A DNA stretch of 64,000 nt. Source: Oceanobacillus sojae (GTDB lineage: Bacteria > Bacillota > Bacilli > Bacillales > Amphibacillaceae). Every line of letters starts with the position of its first letter. Position 1 is the first letter of the stretch. Below are positions 35,865-44,940 of this stretch, in pieces. The notes beneath the pieces were generated by a model. That model ran no database searches, was not told the origin of the DNA, and saw only the letters and a program-made list of their open reading frames with translations. The position numbers and the translations under genes are program-made. The stretch covers positions 62,001 to 126,000 of the forward strand of contig NZ_BJYM01000012.1 in the NCBI RefSeq assembly GCF_007991515.1. The letters are read 5' to 3'.

Positions 35865-37217
35865 ATGAGTAATAATGATTATCAAAATGAAAAAAATGAA
35901 CACGTACCGGGTGGGATAGAAAATAAAGATACTCATCCGGATGATGAAGCATCGACAATTGAAGAAAATAGATCAGAGCAAGATTCGACAAATGAACAGC
36001 AAACAACATATATTGCTTCATCAGAAAAAAAATCAAAAAGACCAAAAACTTCTAAAGGCTGGGTCCGCGGTTTTTTTAGCGGAGCACTTGGAGGAATTGT
36101 TTCTGCCATACTTGTTATCATGCTCCTGGGAAATCAATTGTTGTCAGCTTCTGGTGATACGATAAACCCGACGGGAGAACAAAGCGCAGCATCCGAACAG
36201 TCATCGGATTCAGTCATCCCTACCCTGGCTTCTGATGATGCTGATGTATCCGCTGATGTCTCTGAGGTATCAAAAGCAGTGGTTGGAGTCATCAATATGC
36301 AGCAGCAAAACCTGTGGGAAGGCAGCCAGGAAGCTGGAACCGGCTCTGGAATCATTTATAAAAAAGAGGATGGAAAAGCTTATGTTATCACGAATAACCA
36401 CGTTGTAGAAGGTGCTGAGCAAGTCCAAGTGGCTCTGGATGAAGAGCATCAGGTTGATGCAACAGTGCTAGGAACGGATGCTTTAACAGACTTAGCAGTT
36501 CTTGAAATTGATGGTGAATATGTAGATACGGTAGCCAATTTAGGATCCAGTGAAGATGCACAAGTGGGAGAAACAGTACTTGCTATTGGAAACCCTCTTG
36601 GAATGGACTTTAATAATAGTGTAACAAAAGGTATAATCAGTGGATTAAATCGTTCTGTAGAGGTAGATACAAATGGAGACGGTGCTGCTGACTGGGTAAC
36701 TGAAGTTCTGCAAACAGACGCAGCAATTAACCCGGGTAACAGCGGTGGAGCATTAGTTAATTCAAACGGTGATGTTATTGGAATAAACTCTATGAAAATT
36801 GCTCAAAGTCAAGTAGAAGGTATTGGCTTTGCCATTCCTATTGACGAAGCTCTCCCAATCATTGAAAAACTCGAAACAGATGGTGAGGTTTCCCGTCCGT
36901 TGATTGGTATTTCTACTGCACCATTAAGTCAAGTACCGGCAGAATATCAGCAGGAAATTCAGCTTCCTGAAGATGTAGAAGGCGGCATGGTTGTTGCTAA
37001 TGTACAGCCAAATTCTCCAGCAGATAATGCTAATCTGCAACAATTTGACGTCATTACCAAAATCAATGGAAATCCTGTCAAATCTATAATTGATCTCAGA
37101 AAAGAGCTTTATGCTCAAGGACAGGCTGGTGAGCATGTAGAAATCGAATTTATACGTGATGGTGAAGTACATTCCATTACGTTAAAAATGGATGAGCTTC
37201 AAACAAATGAATCTTAA
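35865..37217 (+). CDS. htrB: HtrA/HtrB-type membrane-anchored serine protease
   Basis: Quality-control protease of the cell envelope, 450 residues. An acidic cytoplasmic N-terminus (1-64) precedes one membrane helix (about 71-92); the trypsin-like domain follows with the triad His179 (TNNHVVEG), Asp209 (LTDLAVLE) and Ser293 (NPGNSGGA). A single PDZ domain occupies about 345-440. The divergent cssRS genes and the boxes upstream identify it as a secretion-stress target; the neighbour relation equals B. subtilis yvtA (htrB). GGAGGTG precedes the ATG. Confidence 0.93.
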   Translation: MSNNDYQNEKNEHVPGGIENKDTHPDDEASTIEENRSEQDSTNEQQTTYIASSEKKSKRPKTSKGWVRGFFSGALGGIVSAILVIMLLGNQLLSASGDTINPTGEQSAASEQSSDSVIPTLASDDADVSADVSEVSKAVVGVINMQQQNLWEGSQEAGTGSGIIYKKEDGKAYVITNNHVVEGAEQVQVALDEEHQVDATVLGTDALTDLAVLEIDGEYVDTVANLGSSEDAQVGETVLAIGNPLGMDFNNSVTKGIISGLNRSVEVDTNGDGAADWVTEVLQTDAAINPGNSGGALVNSNGDVIGINSMKIAQSQVEGIGFAIPIDEALPIIEKLETDGEVSRPLIGISTAPLSQVPAEYQQEIQLPEDVEGGMVVANVQPNSPADNANLQQFDVITKINGNPVKSIIDLRKELYAQGQAGEHVEIEFIRDGEVHSITLKMDELQTNES

Positions 37218-37265
37218 TGCAAAGTTAGAATAAGAAGCGTAACAGATATTTAAAGAAATATTAGA

Positions 37266-37309
37266 AGCGGCATACAGGAGCAAATCAGAGCTCTGCATGC
37301 CGCTTTTTT
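37266..37309 (+). terminator. Terminator of the htr gene
   Basis: AGCGGCAT ... GAGC pairs with GCTC ... ATGCCGCT, followed by TTTTTT. Confidence 0.88.
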
Positions 37310-37444
37310 AATGCATCATTTTTTCAGAATAATATTGATTTCCGCGCATAGGATACGCTGAATAGAGAATTATGTAAGAAAAGCCTAGAAAGTCACTTGG
37401 TCTTTAAAACGATGGTGTTCTTACCAAGGAGATGTCCGCTACGG

Positions 37445-37663
37445 GAAGTCGCTTTCTGATGGGACGAGTAAGCGCAGAACACAGAAAAGAAAGTTCGGTT
37501 AAGTTCGCGACGTCCTGTCTCAGGCACCGAACTGACATACGTCCTGCATGCCTCCACAGAAAAAAGTGCTCTTCTTTTTTTTCGAGGAGATAAGCTCGGG
37601 GCCTACGGAAAGCGTAGTATATTTCTGAGTTTGCGATTATTTATCCCATGAAAACCGTTGGAG
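37445..37663. repeat. Composite intergenic element bounded by inverted 33-nt motifs (family B)
   Basis: A minus-oriented unit (CTGCGCTTACTCGTCCCATCA, 37477-37445) and a plus-oriented unit (TTGCGATTATTTATCCCATG, 37631-37663) enclose about 150 bp. Inside are a palindrome AGTTCGGT/ACCGAACT (37492-37533), two ACGTCCTG/ACGTCCTG-like direct repeats and an eight-T tract. The remainder of the 37.31-37.84 kb gap shows no gene. Confidence 0.6.
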
Positions 37664-37844
37664 TGGCTATTCTTCAGCATTTTTATATTCTTTCTTATTC
37701 TTCAAAAAAGTCTATTTTAACATCGTCTTTAATAAGAAAATCAATCCAATAACCCCTACCTTTCCTCCTAAAGTTCATATATAATTAACAATTAAAGCAG
37801 GATTTATCTTATCTTGTCGAATTATTTTGAAAGGAAGTGATTTT

Positions 37845-38720
37845 TTGATTTGTCCATCATGTAATCAAGAAACGGAGGAAGGAAAGTTTTGTACGAAATG
37901 CGGGCAGCCTTTAAGCCAGCAGGAAACCACGCCAAGTGAACCCGCTGAACCTGTAGAAGCTGTCAAACTGGCGAATGAGCCTGTTCAGGCACAACAGACA
38001 TATGAAGCTGCAAACGCACAGCCCAGTCAAGAACAGGCAGCGCCAACTGCAGAAACAGCTGGTCAAACTGCTCAACAGCAGCAGCCAGAAACAACGCCTT
38101 ACACAATGAATGACTTGGGAGAAGCAGTTAAAAAGGCATCAGGCGGATTTGGTCGTTTCGCGCTTAATCAGCTGAAGTCCCCCGGGCAAGCAAGAAGCCT
38201 TACAGAACAAAGCTGGATTTCCGGAGCAATAACAATTGTATTAACAGCCCTTTTATATACTATCATATTGTACATTACACTTAATGAAATTTCTTCCTCA
38301 TCACCACCGTTTGTGGAATCTTTTTTGGTGCCTTTTCTTAAATTCTTACTATTCTTTATTATATCTGTCGCAGTAATTTACGGCACAGGAAAGCTTATGG
38401 GGAGCCAGGACAATTTCTTTAGTACAACTGCAAAAACAGGCGGCTATCTTTTTCCTTATTCAGTGCTTTTTCTTGCAGGGTATTTGTTCGCTGTTATCGG
38501 TCTGGACTTCATGGTTTATGTCATGCTTTTGGCTATGCTTGCACCAATTTTAATTATACCGGCTTATGTATTAATGGAGTCTCTTCCAAGAGAAATTGAT
38601 AAGATATACGCACTTATGGTTGTTTACTTAATACAGCTTATTTCAGGCTATTATCTGCTACTGCAAACGTTATTTTTTGCTATATTTGATGGTGTGATGA
38701 GCTCCTTCCCATTTTTCTAA
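37845..38720 (+). CDS. Zinc-ribbon multi-helix membrane protein
   Basis: A 291-residue protein beginning with a zinc ribbon (CPSC ... CTKCG), a long Gln/Glu/Pro/Ala-rich linker (about 20-95), then five or so membrane helices (about 125-285), similar in layout to Yip1-type or DUF-type zinc-ribbon membrane proteins of Bacilli. Function unknown. The start is taken as TTG 37845, since GGAAGTGA lies just upstream and the product then starts directly at the zinc ribbon; the TTG at 37827 contains that site. Confidence 0.75.
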   Translation: MICPSCNQETEEGKFCTKCGQPLSQQETTPSEPAEPVEAVKLANEPVQAQQTYEAANAQPSQEQAAPTAETAGQTAQQQQPETTPYTMNDLGEAVKKASGGFGRFALNQLKSPGQARSLTEQSWISGAITIVLTALLYTIILYITLNEISSSSPPFVESFLVPFLKFLLFFIISVAVIYGTGKLMGSQDNFFSTTAKTGGYLFPYSVLFLAGYLFAVIGLDFMVYVMLLAMLAPILIIPAYVLMESLPREIDKIYALMVVYLIQLISGYYLLLQTLFFAIFDGVMSSFPFF

Positions 38721-38763
38721 ATTGCTTTTATTAGTAGCAATCATTTATTTTTTTATCTTTTGT

Positions 38764-38814
38764 GAACCAAAAACTGCTCCTCTACTATACAAATTGAGGA
38801 GCAGTTTTTGGTTC
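38764..38814 (+). terminator. Bidirectional terminator between zinc-ribbon gene and yteA
   Basis: A 19-bp perfect stem (GAACCAAAAACTGCTCCTC and complement) with a 13-nt loop. Confidence 0.9.
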
Positions 38815-38851
38815 GCTATCTAATCCAGTTGGTTTTCCAGCACTTTTTGCC

Positions 38852-39463
38852 TTATTCTTCATCGTCAATTCTCTGTTCATATGCCTCATGATTAGGCATC
38901 ACACCTGTATACTTCCCCTCAATATCTGCCGCTAGAAAGTCCTCTACATCAATTTCCCTTTCTTCTTCATCTCCAAATTCATTGAAATTCCCTGCATACT
39001 CTATCGAAGAACTGGATGTGCCATACTGCTTGACGTCTTCCCAGCTATTTTCTCCACCATCATCCCTGCCTTTAAATACCTCTTTGGGTGGTGTATCTCC
39101 ATGATATGCTGGTTTCTCCGCATGCTCCGCACAGCAATCAGCAGTCGGCAAAGCTTCTAAGCGCTCTGGATCAATATTTCCTCCACACATCTTACAGATA
39201 CCATACGTTCCTTCCTCCATAGCGTGCAGAGAATTGTTTATCTCTTCCAGCTCTGATTCTGCAAGCCTTCGTAAAGCACTGTCCCTCTCTTTGTCAAAGA
39301 GCTCAGTCCCAGTATCAGCGGGATGATTATCGTAATTAGATAATTCACCTGATACTTCTTGACTGAATTCATATATTGCCTCTGTCTCTTGATTTATTTT
39401 TTCGATTAATTCTTCCTGCCTTGCAAGAATACGCTTCTTCAGCTGATTTATATTAATCGTCAT
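38852..39463 (-). CDS. yteA: YteA-family DksA/TraR-type zinc-finger protein
   Basis: A 203-residue protein with an N-terminal coiled coil and a TraR/DksA C4 zinc finger (CKMCGG ... CCAEH near 91-117), followed by an acidic C-terminal half conserved in the YteA group of sporulating Bacilli. DksA-like proteins act in the RNA polymerase secondary channel; YteA is annotated as sporulation-linked without a known mechanism. GGAGGAG precedes the ATG. A single gene. Confidence 0.88.
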   Translation of the reverse strand: MTININQLKKRILARQEELIEKINQETEAIYEFSQEVSGELSNYDNHPADTGTELFDKERDSALRRLAESELEEINNSLHAMEEGTYGICKMCGGNIDPERLEALPTADCCAEHAEKPAYHGDTPPKEVFKGRDDGGENSWEDVKQYGTSSSSIEYAGNFNEFGDEEEREIDVEDFLAADIEGKYTGVMPNHEAYEQRIDDEE

Positions 39464-39687
39464 TGTTCTCCTCCCCCTCTATACATTCATAAGCAACTAC
39501 TGTTTTATTGTGAAATCATTTTATACTATATGTATCCTGCATGATTCAATGCAAGGCAATCGTTGCCAAGTTAAACGAGAATATTTTTATGTAAAATTCT
39601 GAAATCATATTAACTGAAAATAGTTGCGTTTCGCAAATTTTCGTGACAAACTCAAGGTAAAGCATCTATATAAAGGAGATGGATATA

Positions 39688-40584
39688 ATGATCACTGCAT
39701 CAACTGCAACAATTGGCTTTATTGGTTTAGGTGTTATGGGGAAAAGCATGGTAAAAAATTTAATGGATGCCGGCTATAGCCTGAATGTTTACACAAGGAC
39801 GAAATCGAAAGCGGAAGAACTGTTAGAAATTGGTGCAAACTGGCACGATGATCCAGCAAGCTTAGCAAAAGCAAGTAATGTAATTATTACGATGGTTGGT
39901 TATCCTGCAGATGTAGAAAAAGTCTATTTTGGTGATAACGGCATTTTAAAAAATGCGAAAAAAAATACTTATGTTATTGATATGACAACCTCTAAGCCCA
40001 GCTTGGCAATTGAAATTTATGAAGCAGCAAAAAAAGAAGGGCTGGCTGCTTTAGACGCGCCAGTCTCCGGCGGAGATATCGGTGCAAAAAATGGTACATT
40101 GGCAATCATGGCCGGTGGAGATAAAAATGCTTATGATGAAATTGCTCCGATATTTCGCGTTTTAGGTGAAAGAATTCATTTACTCGGACCTGCCGGAGCA
40201 GGTCAGCATACGAAAATGGCAAATCAAATTGCTATCGCTACCAATATGATCGGAGTTTGTGAATCAATTATATATGCAAAGAAAGCAGGATTAAATGCGG
40301 AAGAAGTACTAGCAACTATTTCCTCGGGAGCTGCCGCCAGCTTTTCTCTGTCTAATCTGGGTAAAAGAATGCTGGAACAGGATTATGAGCCCGGATTTTA
40401 TGTGAAGCATTTTATCAAGGATATGGAAATCGCCTTAGAATCTGCCCATACTATAGGAATGCCTGCGCCCGGGCTGGAACTATCATTAAAGCTCTATAAA
40501 GAATTAGCTGATATGGGTGAAGCTGACAGCGGAACACAGGCCTTGATTAAATTGCTTGCGCATGAAGCAGAGCTGACATTATAA
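39688..40584 (+). CDS. ykwC: Beta-hydroxyacid dehydrogenase family oxidoreductase (YkwC-like)
   Basis: NAD(P)-dependent enzyme of 298 residues related to 3-hydroxyisobutyrate dehydrogenase and tartronate semialdehyde reductase. It has the nucleotide motif GFIGLGVMGKSM, the substrate signature LDAPVSGGDIGAKNGTLAIM and the catalytic Lys in GQHTKMANQ. High similarity to B. subtilis YkwC; the true substrate is not established. ATG 39688 is chosen as AAGGAG lies 9 nt upstream; the ATG at 39679 directly abuts that site. Confidence 0.9.
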   Translation: MITASTATIGFIGLGVMGKSMVKNLMDAGYSLNVYTRTKSKAEELLEIGANWHDDPASLAKASNVIITMVGYPADVEKVYFGDNGILKNAKKNTYVIDMTTSKPSLAIEIYEAAKKEGLAALDAPVSGGDIGAKNGTLAIMAGGDKNAYDEIAPIFRVLGERIHLLGPAGAGQHTKMANQIAIATNMIGVCESIIYAKKAGLNAEEVLATISSGAAASFSLSNLGKRMLEQDYEPGFYVKHFIKDMEIALESAHTIGMPAPGLELSLKLYKELADMGEADSGTQALIKLLAHEAELTL

Positions 40585-40604
40585 GCAAGCTCATTTTCAA
40601 CATT

Positions 40605-40644
40605 AAAAAACCCCGAATGCCTCTCAAGACATTCGGGGTTTTTT
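40605..40644 (+). terminator. Bidirectional terminator between ykwC and the cold-shock gene
   Basis: AAAAAACCCCGAATG pairs perfectly with CATTCGGGGTTTTTT. Confidence 0.93.
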
Positions 40645-40684
40645 AACCAGGTCACCCTAGCTTTTTATATTACTCATATTCGAA

Positions 40685-40882
40685 TTACAGACGAACAACG
40701 TTAGCAGCTTGTGGGCCACGGTTGCCTTCAACGATTTCGAATTCAACATCTTGACCTTCTTCAAGAGTTTTGAATCCTTCAGCTTGAATTGCAGAGAAGT
40801 GTACAAATACGTCGTCTCCGTCTTCACGCTCGATGAAACCAAAACCTTTTTCTGCATTAAACCATTTTACTTTACCAGTCAT
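40685..40882 (-). CDS. Cold-shock protein (CspA/CspB family)
   Basis: A 65-residue OB-fold nucleic-acid chaperone with RNP1 KGFGFI and RNP2 VFVHF, ending PQAANVVRL. It binds single-stranded RNA and melts secondary structure in the cold. ATG 40882 lies 8 nt after AAGGAGG; the ORF could be extended but not with a ribosome site. A promoter about 118 nt upstream implies a long 5' leader, as usual for cold-shock genes. Which csp paralogue it is cannot be told. Confidence 0.96.
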   Translation of the reverse strand: MTGKVKWFNAEKGFGFIEREDGDDVFVHFSAIQAEGFKTLEEGQDVEFEIVEGNRGPQAANVVRL

Positions 40883-40999
40883 TATCATGACCTCCTTATA
40901 CAAGATATGCAAAGTCATTGAAACCTAAATACTTTTACACCGTCTTGGAAAAGAGATCGTAAAGTATTCTTGTAACTCCAATTACCTTTTGCAAGTATT

Positions 41000-41028
41000 A
41001 TTTTAACCCCTTTCATAAAAAAATGCAA
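41000..41028 (-). promoter_or_regulatory. Predicted promoter of the cold-shock gene
   Basis: Minus strand TTGCAT (41028-41023), 17 nt, TAAAAT (41005-41000). The implied leader is about 110 nt. The remainder of the 41.03-41.33 kb gap is AT-rich without a gene. Confidence 0.55.
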
Positions 41029-41258
41029 GTCAATATCGGTGAGTATTATCAAACAAAATTCGACGTTTTTCAATGGAAGAAGCGTTTTCATAAAACTGCA
41101 GCTACTGCTTTAATAAAATCCATAATTTTTTATAATTACCATAAATAGTAATAAGATATTATTCACCTGTTTATAAAGGGGAAAAATACGTAATTATAAG
41201 TTAAAGGGAAGCTTTATTCAGCGGGAGTCTTATAGCCATTTCCATTATGGCAAATTAA

Positions 41259-41284
41259 ACTCCCTTTATATATATAAAGGGAGT
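41259..41284 (-). terminator. Palindrome after the CotX-like gene
   Basis: ACTCCCTTTATA and its complement form a 13-bp hairpin with no loop to spare; the minus strand continues GTTTAATTT. A probable but weak terminator. Confidence 0.55.
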
Positions 41285-41332
41285 CCAGGTAAAGTAATAT
41301 AATTTTTTCTATTGTGATTACTCCAAGAATTC

Positions 41333-41764
41333 TTATAAAATATCCAGACTTACTACAATCGCCACAAGTAATTGAATTAATAGCTGAATATTAATTGCAA
41401 TATCTGTATCTGTTGTTGTTATATTAACATTTTTCGATTTTTCGACAATAGTTTTTTGACGGTTGCTTTGTTTCGTTTTCATCACTTGTTCTAAATCCTG
41501 GAATACAGCCTTTGCCTTATCCGAATCACCTAATGAAATACTGAGGACTAGAGCAATAGCTACTTCAATACCTACCTGTAAGCTGATGGCTGCTTGTGTA
41601 TCAGTCGTTGTTACTGTAACTCCCTCGGAATCTTTAATAATAATCCATTCCTCGGAGGACTGCTTCGTTACGTTCTTTTGTTTCGCATCCTGCTCTACAT
41701 CTGCTTGATTATTACGGTCGTCATCACAGTAGTCTAAGGCTCTCCACTCTTTTTTGTGCATCAT
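41333..41764 (-). CDS. CotX/CotV-family spore coat protein 1
   Basis: A 143-residue protein with two related CotX domains: KDSEGVTVTTTDTQAAISLQ (about 44-63) and KSKNVNITTTDTDIAINIQ (about 108-126), each followed by a hydrophobic strand-rich segment. CotX-family proteins belong to the insoluble spore coat/crust fraction. It lies 34 nt downstream of a paralogue in the same orientation, so the two were probably formed by tandem duplication and are co-transcribed in the mother cell. GGAGTG precedes the ATG. Confidence 0.88.
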   Translation of the reverse strand: MMHKKEWRALDYCDDDRNNQADVEQDAKQKNVTKQSSEEWIIIKDSEGVTVTTTDTQAAISLQVGIEVAIALVLSISLGDSDKAKAVFQDLEQVMKTKQSNRQKTIVEKSKNVNITTTDTDIAINIQLLIQLLVAIVVSLDIL

Positions 41765-41798
41765 TTTATCTTACACTCCTTTCTATACCATATTGAGA

Positions 41799-42332
41799 TT
41801 ACAGAATATCAATCATGATTACCAAAGCAATGAGTATTTGTAAAAGCAGCTGGATATTTACCGAAATATCAGTGTCCGTTGTTGTAACAGTTGCATCTTT
41901 TGTATTATAGATAAATATTTTTTGTTTATTTACTTGACTGGAACTGATTGTTTGCATTAATTCTTGTTCGACTGCTTCTTCATCTGCAGAGCCAGCAATA
42001 GATAAACGAATAACAATGGAAATAGCTAATTGCAAAGCAGCTTGCAGAGAAGCACTGATCTGAGTGTCTGTTGAGCTCACTGTGATATTGCATGATTCTT
42101 TTACCCAGATAACCTCCGCAGACTCCTGCTCCATATACGAATATTCATCTCCAGTTTGAACAACACTTGCCTCACCAAAATTCGGGCTAAAGGAATTTTC
42201 AAAATAAGTCGGTGCAGATTGGTAATTATTTGTATCGCAGTCTGTTTCTTTAGGCTGACACGCATAATCGTCTCCATATAAATCTTCATGAAAACGATTT
42301 GTTCCTTCTGTTTTACTTCTGTAGACAGACAT
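41799..42332 (-). CDS. CotX/CotV-family spore coat protein 2
   Basis: A 177-residue paralogue of the adjacent gene: hydrophilic N-terminus (about 1-75) and two CotX repeats (SCNITVSSTDTQISASLQ and DATVTTTDTDISVNIQ). The ATG at 42332 follows AAAGGAGTG with 7 nt spacing. A sigma-K-like -10 lies upstream, consistent with late mother-cell expression. Cysteine content is low, as in CotX of crust-bearing Bacilli. Confidence 0.88.
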   Translation of the reverse strand: MSVYRSKTEGTNRFHEDLYGDDYACQPKETDCDTNNYQSAPTYFENSFSPNFGEASVVQTGDEYSYMEQESAEVIWVKESCNITVSSTDTQISASLQAALQLAISIVIRLSIAGSADEEAVEQELMQTISSSQVNKQKIFIYNTKDATVTTTDTDISVNIQLLLQILIALVIMIDIL

Positions 42333-42363
42333 CAATTAACACTCCTTTCTAAAAGTACTAAAA

Positions 42364-42372
42364 TAATTTATG
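42364..42372 (-). promoter_or_regulatory. Candidate sigma-K -10 element of the coat genes
   Basis: Minus strand CATAAATTA fits the sigma-K -10 consensus CATANNNTA exactly, about 30 nt upstream of the coat gene. A matching AC -35 at the right spacing is not clear. Confidence 0.4.
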
Positions 42373-42544
42373 GTATTGATAACTATACTTCCTGTACACC
42401 CGCACAAAGAACACGGAAAATAACAAAATCACCTAGTCCAAATTTAGGGAATATGCAATAAAAGAAGCCTTATAAAGAGAAAATTTCTTTTCATCTCTAA
42501 TTTATAAGAATAGGAATAGCATCATGGTGTTTTTACTGTCACAT

Positions 42545-42581
42545 AAAAATGTGAAGAAATAATTGATTTTCTCCACATTTT
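42545..42581 (-). terminator. Terminator of the 70-residue gene
   Basis: AAAATGTGAAGAAA pairs with TTTTCTCCACATTTT with one mismatch; the minus strand continues with T-rich sequence. Confidence 0.7.
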
Positions 42582-42589
42582 CAAAATCA

Positions 42590-42802
42590 CTATTCTTCCG
42601 TTTTAGATTCATTCCTTTTTTGCTGAAACTCCTCCACTTGCTGTTTTAAATCCGTAACCATTTCCTTCAGCATTTCGCGCTGCTTTTCAGAAAGGTTATT
42701 TTTGACCTCTTCCGGCTTTATACCATTTTTACGAAAAACACTGTCCACCATTACCTCAACCAGTTTATCCGGCATCGTTGCTTTTTTAGATGATTCACTC
42801 AT
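42590..42802 (-). CDS. Small hydrophilic protein, unknown
   Basis: A 70-residue charged, mostly helical protein with a VEVMVDSVFRKNGIKPEEV core and a Glu/Gln/Lys coiled-coil tail. The ribosome site AAGGAGG is ideal and the gene has its own terminator, so it is very likely real. It stands upstream of the coat genes in the same orientation; a spore role is possible but unsupported. Confidence 0.75.
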   Translation of the reverse strand: MSESSKKATMPDKLVEVMVDSVFRKNGIKPEEVKNNLSEKQREMLKEMVTDLKQQVEEFQQKRNESKTEE

Positions 42803-43030
42803 TGATTTTTCCTCCTTCCATCATAGATACTTCATTTTATGGAGGGCAGGACTGGATTGACTATGCTCGAGTCCAAGGGCTTCTAAATAATGGCGGACAT
42901 ATTTCATTGTTATGGACTGGAATCAAGCAGAGAAACATGCTAAAATAAAAAATTGCAAGACGAAAAATGAATAAACGAAACCCAACTCATTTGTATCTTG
43001 CAAATACAAAATGAACAGGTGGTATACCAA

Positions 43031-44008
43031 ATGGAAACAAAACAAGATTATCAGGTTTTACTTTATTACAATTATGTACACATTGAGGATCCTGAAACAT
43101 TCGCTGCAGAGCACCTTAAGTACTGTAAGGAACTTGGGTTGAAGGGGCGTATTCTGGTAGCTGAGGAAGGTATTAACGGAACAGTTTCAGGTACTATTGA
43201 GCAGACAAATGCCTATATGGAGCATATGCATGCTGATCCCCGCTTTGAAGATATGGTATTCAAGGTGGACGCTCATGATAAACATGCTTTCAAAAAAATG
43301 CACGTACGCCCAAGAGGTGAATTAGTTACGCTTCGTTTAGAGGATGATATTAACCCATTGGAAACTACTGGTAAGTACTTAGAGCCAAAAGAATTCTATG
43401 AAGCATTAAAGGACGAAAATACAGTGGTATTGGATGCCCGCAATGATTACGAATTTGATTTGGGCCATTTCCGCGGAGCAATCCGTCCAGACATTCAAAC
43501 CTTCCGTGAATTGCCGGATTGGGTACAGGAAAATAAAGAAATGCTTGAAGATAAAAAAATTGTAACGTATTGCACAGGAGGCATTCGCTGTGAGAAATTT
43601 AGCGGCTGGCTCAAGGATGAAGGCTTTGAGGACGTAAGCCAATTACATGGCGGTATCGTTACCTATGGAAAAGATCCTGAAGTTCAGGGCGAATTATGGG
43701 ATGGACAGCTATATGTATTTGATGAACGTATCAGCGTTCCTGTTAACCGCAAAGAGCATGTTATTGTCGGAAAAGATTACTTTGACGGGGAACCTTGTGA
43801 ACGTTATATAAACTGTGCAAATCCCGAATGTAATAATCAAATTCTCGCTTCTGAAGAGAATGAACATAAATATTTACGCGGATGCACACATGAATGCCGT
43901 ATCAGCCCACGTAATCTTTATGTAAAAGAGCATAATTTATCTGCAGAAGAAGTTAAAGAGCGTTTAGCAGCTATTGGCGAAACACTTCCGGAAACAACAA
44001 CTGTTTAA
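43031..44008 (+). CDS. trhO: tRNA U34 hydroxylase TrhO (rhodanese family)
   Basis: Oxygen-dependent tRNA uridine(34) hydroxylase, forming 5-hydroxyuridine in the wobble position. An N-terminal acylphosphatase-like domain (about 5-95) precedes a rhodanese domain with the catalytic cysteine in [15 protein letters not shown], then a C-terminal zinc-type segment CANPECN ... CTHEC. At 325 residues it matches B. subtilis YbfQ. ATG 43031 follows AGGTGG; the longer ORF starting at 42998 has no ribosome site. Confidence 0.92.
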   Translation: METKQDYQVLLYYNYVHIEDPETFAAEHLKYCKELGLKGRILVAEEGINGTVSGTIEQTNAYMEHMHADPRFEDMVFKVDAHDKHAFKKMHVRPRGELVTLRLEDDINPLETTGKYLEPKEFYEALKDENTVVLDARNDYEFDLGHFRGAIRPDIQTFRELPDWVQENKEMLEDKKIVTYCTGGIRCEKFSGWLKDEGFEDVSQLHGGIVTYGKDPEVQGELWDGQLYVFDERISVPVNRKEHVIVGKDYFDGEPCERYINCANPECNNQILASEENEHKYLRGCTHECRISPRNLYVKEHNLSAEEVKERLAAIGETLPETTTV

Positions 44009-44023
44009 ATAAATATATAATCG

Positions 44024-44054
44024 AAAACAGGCTGGAGAATCTCCAGCCTGTTTA
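44024..44054 (+). terminator. Bidirectional terminator between trhO and the GNAT gene
   Basis: AAACAGGCTGGAGA pairs perfectly with TCTCCAGCCTGTTT around a one-nt loop; followed by TTATT on plus. Confidence 0.85.
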
Positions 44055-44744
44055 TTATTTTTGATAAATAATCAGCCATTCATTATCCTTGTTTTTCATT
44101 CCAGTACCGATATACCCTTCCTCCATAAGATTTGTTTGACCAGTAATATCGTTCATTTTTATTTCTCTATGTTCTCCATCACCAACGTTGTGCAATTGTA
44201 AATCATTACAATAAATATAACGCAGCTTCCCGCCATACTTTTCCTTCACTTTATAAATCCGCATTCCCAGAGCAAATTTATCTTTCATACTCGGAATATT
44301 TCCCGGGGCAACTGTAGCTAAAACATAGCGATATGCAGTTGAATCCAACTGCTCCATAATAAATTTTCCCATTCTTGTCTGCAATCGATTCCCCCGAAAA
44401 TCAGGATGTACATTAGAAATCTCCGAATAGATAATTTGTGCATAATCTTCTTCTGTCAGCCCGATATCTTTTCCCAGCCCCTCTTCATCTGCAGCAGGAT
44501 TTAGAAAAGCCCGAAATGCAACCAGCTTCTCCTGATGAAAAATGCCGACCATCAGCGAATCTCCCTCTAATATTGTAAGGAACTCGTCCTCGTCTAAGGG
44601 CTCAAGTCTGTTTTTATCCTCCAATGCTTCATAAACTGCTGTTTGCAGCTCTATAATTTCGGGTAAATCAGTAGTAGTGAGGTAGCGTAAATAAGTATTT
44701 TTATCTTCCCCATTTAATGGGAGATATTTTACAATTTCTGTCAC
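44055..44744 (-). CDS. GNAT-fold acetyltransferase
   Basis: A 229-residue protein with a GNAT core: the acceptor-site strand MVGIFHQEKLVAFRAF (about 65-80), the region SEISNVHPDFRGNRLQTRM containing the acetyl-CoA loop (R-G-N-R-L-Q), and RYVLATVAPGN. The substrate is unknown. GTG at 44744 is chosen because AAAGG lies 10 nt upstream; the ATG at 44774 has none. The upstream region carries a MITE-like repeat. Confidence 0.75.
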   Translation of the reverse strand: MTEIVKYLPLNGEDKNTYLRYLTTTDLPEIIELQTAVYEALEDKNRLEPLDEDEFLTILEGDSLMVGIFHQEKLVAFRAFLNPAADEEGLGKDIGLTEEDYAQIIYSEISNVHPDFRGNRLQTRMGKFIMEQLDSTAYRYVLATVAPGNIPSMKDKFALGMRIYKVKEKYGGKLRYIYCNDLQLHNVGDGEHREIKMNDITGQTNLMEEGYIGTGMKNKDNEWLIIYQK

Positions 44745-44800
44745 AGGTAAACGTCCTTTCTTGCTATGATACAATTAAATCAGATAGAGCTATTCTTTTA

Positions 44801-44896
44801 GAGGATGTTCAAAAAGTCTAATAAAAATGACACGGCGAATTTCTGCGTTGATGGGAGTTTCTTGGTCCTATTCATCGGACTTTTTGAACACACACT
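44801..44896 (-). repeat. MITE-like repeat A, short inverted copy
   Basis: Left end GAGGATGTTCAAAAAGTC and TAATAAAAATGACACGGCGA, right end CTTGGTCCTATTCATCGGAC then TTTTTGAACACACAC. Both ends are reverse complements of the 50.75-kb copy, with about 125 bp of interior missing. Confidence 0.85.
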
Positions 44897-44940
44897 TTTA
44901 GATGCATTTACATCTTATCATTTTTTTAAGGAGGAGTAAT

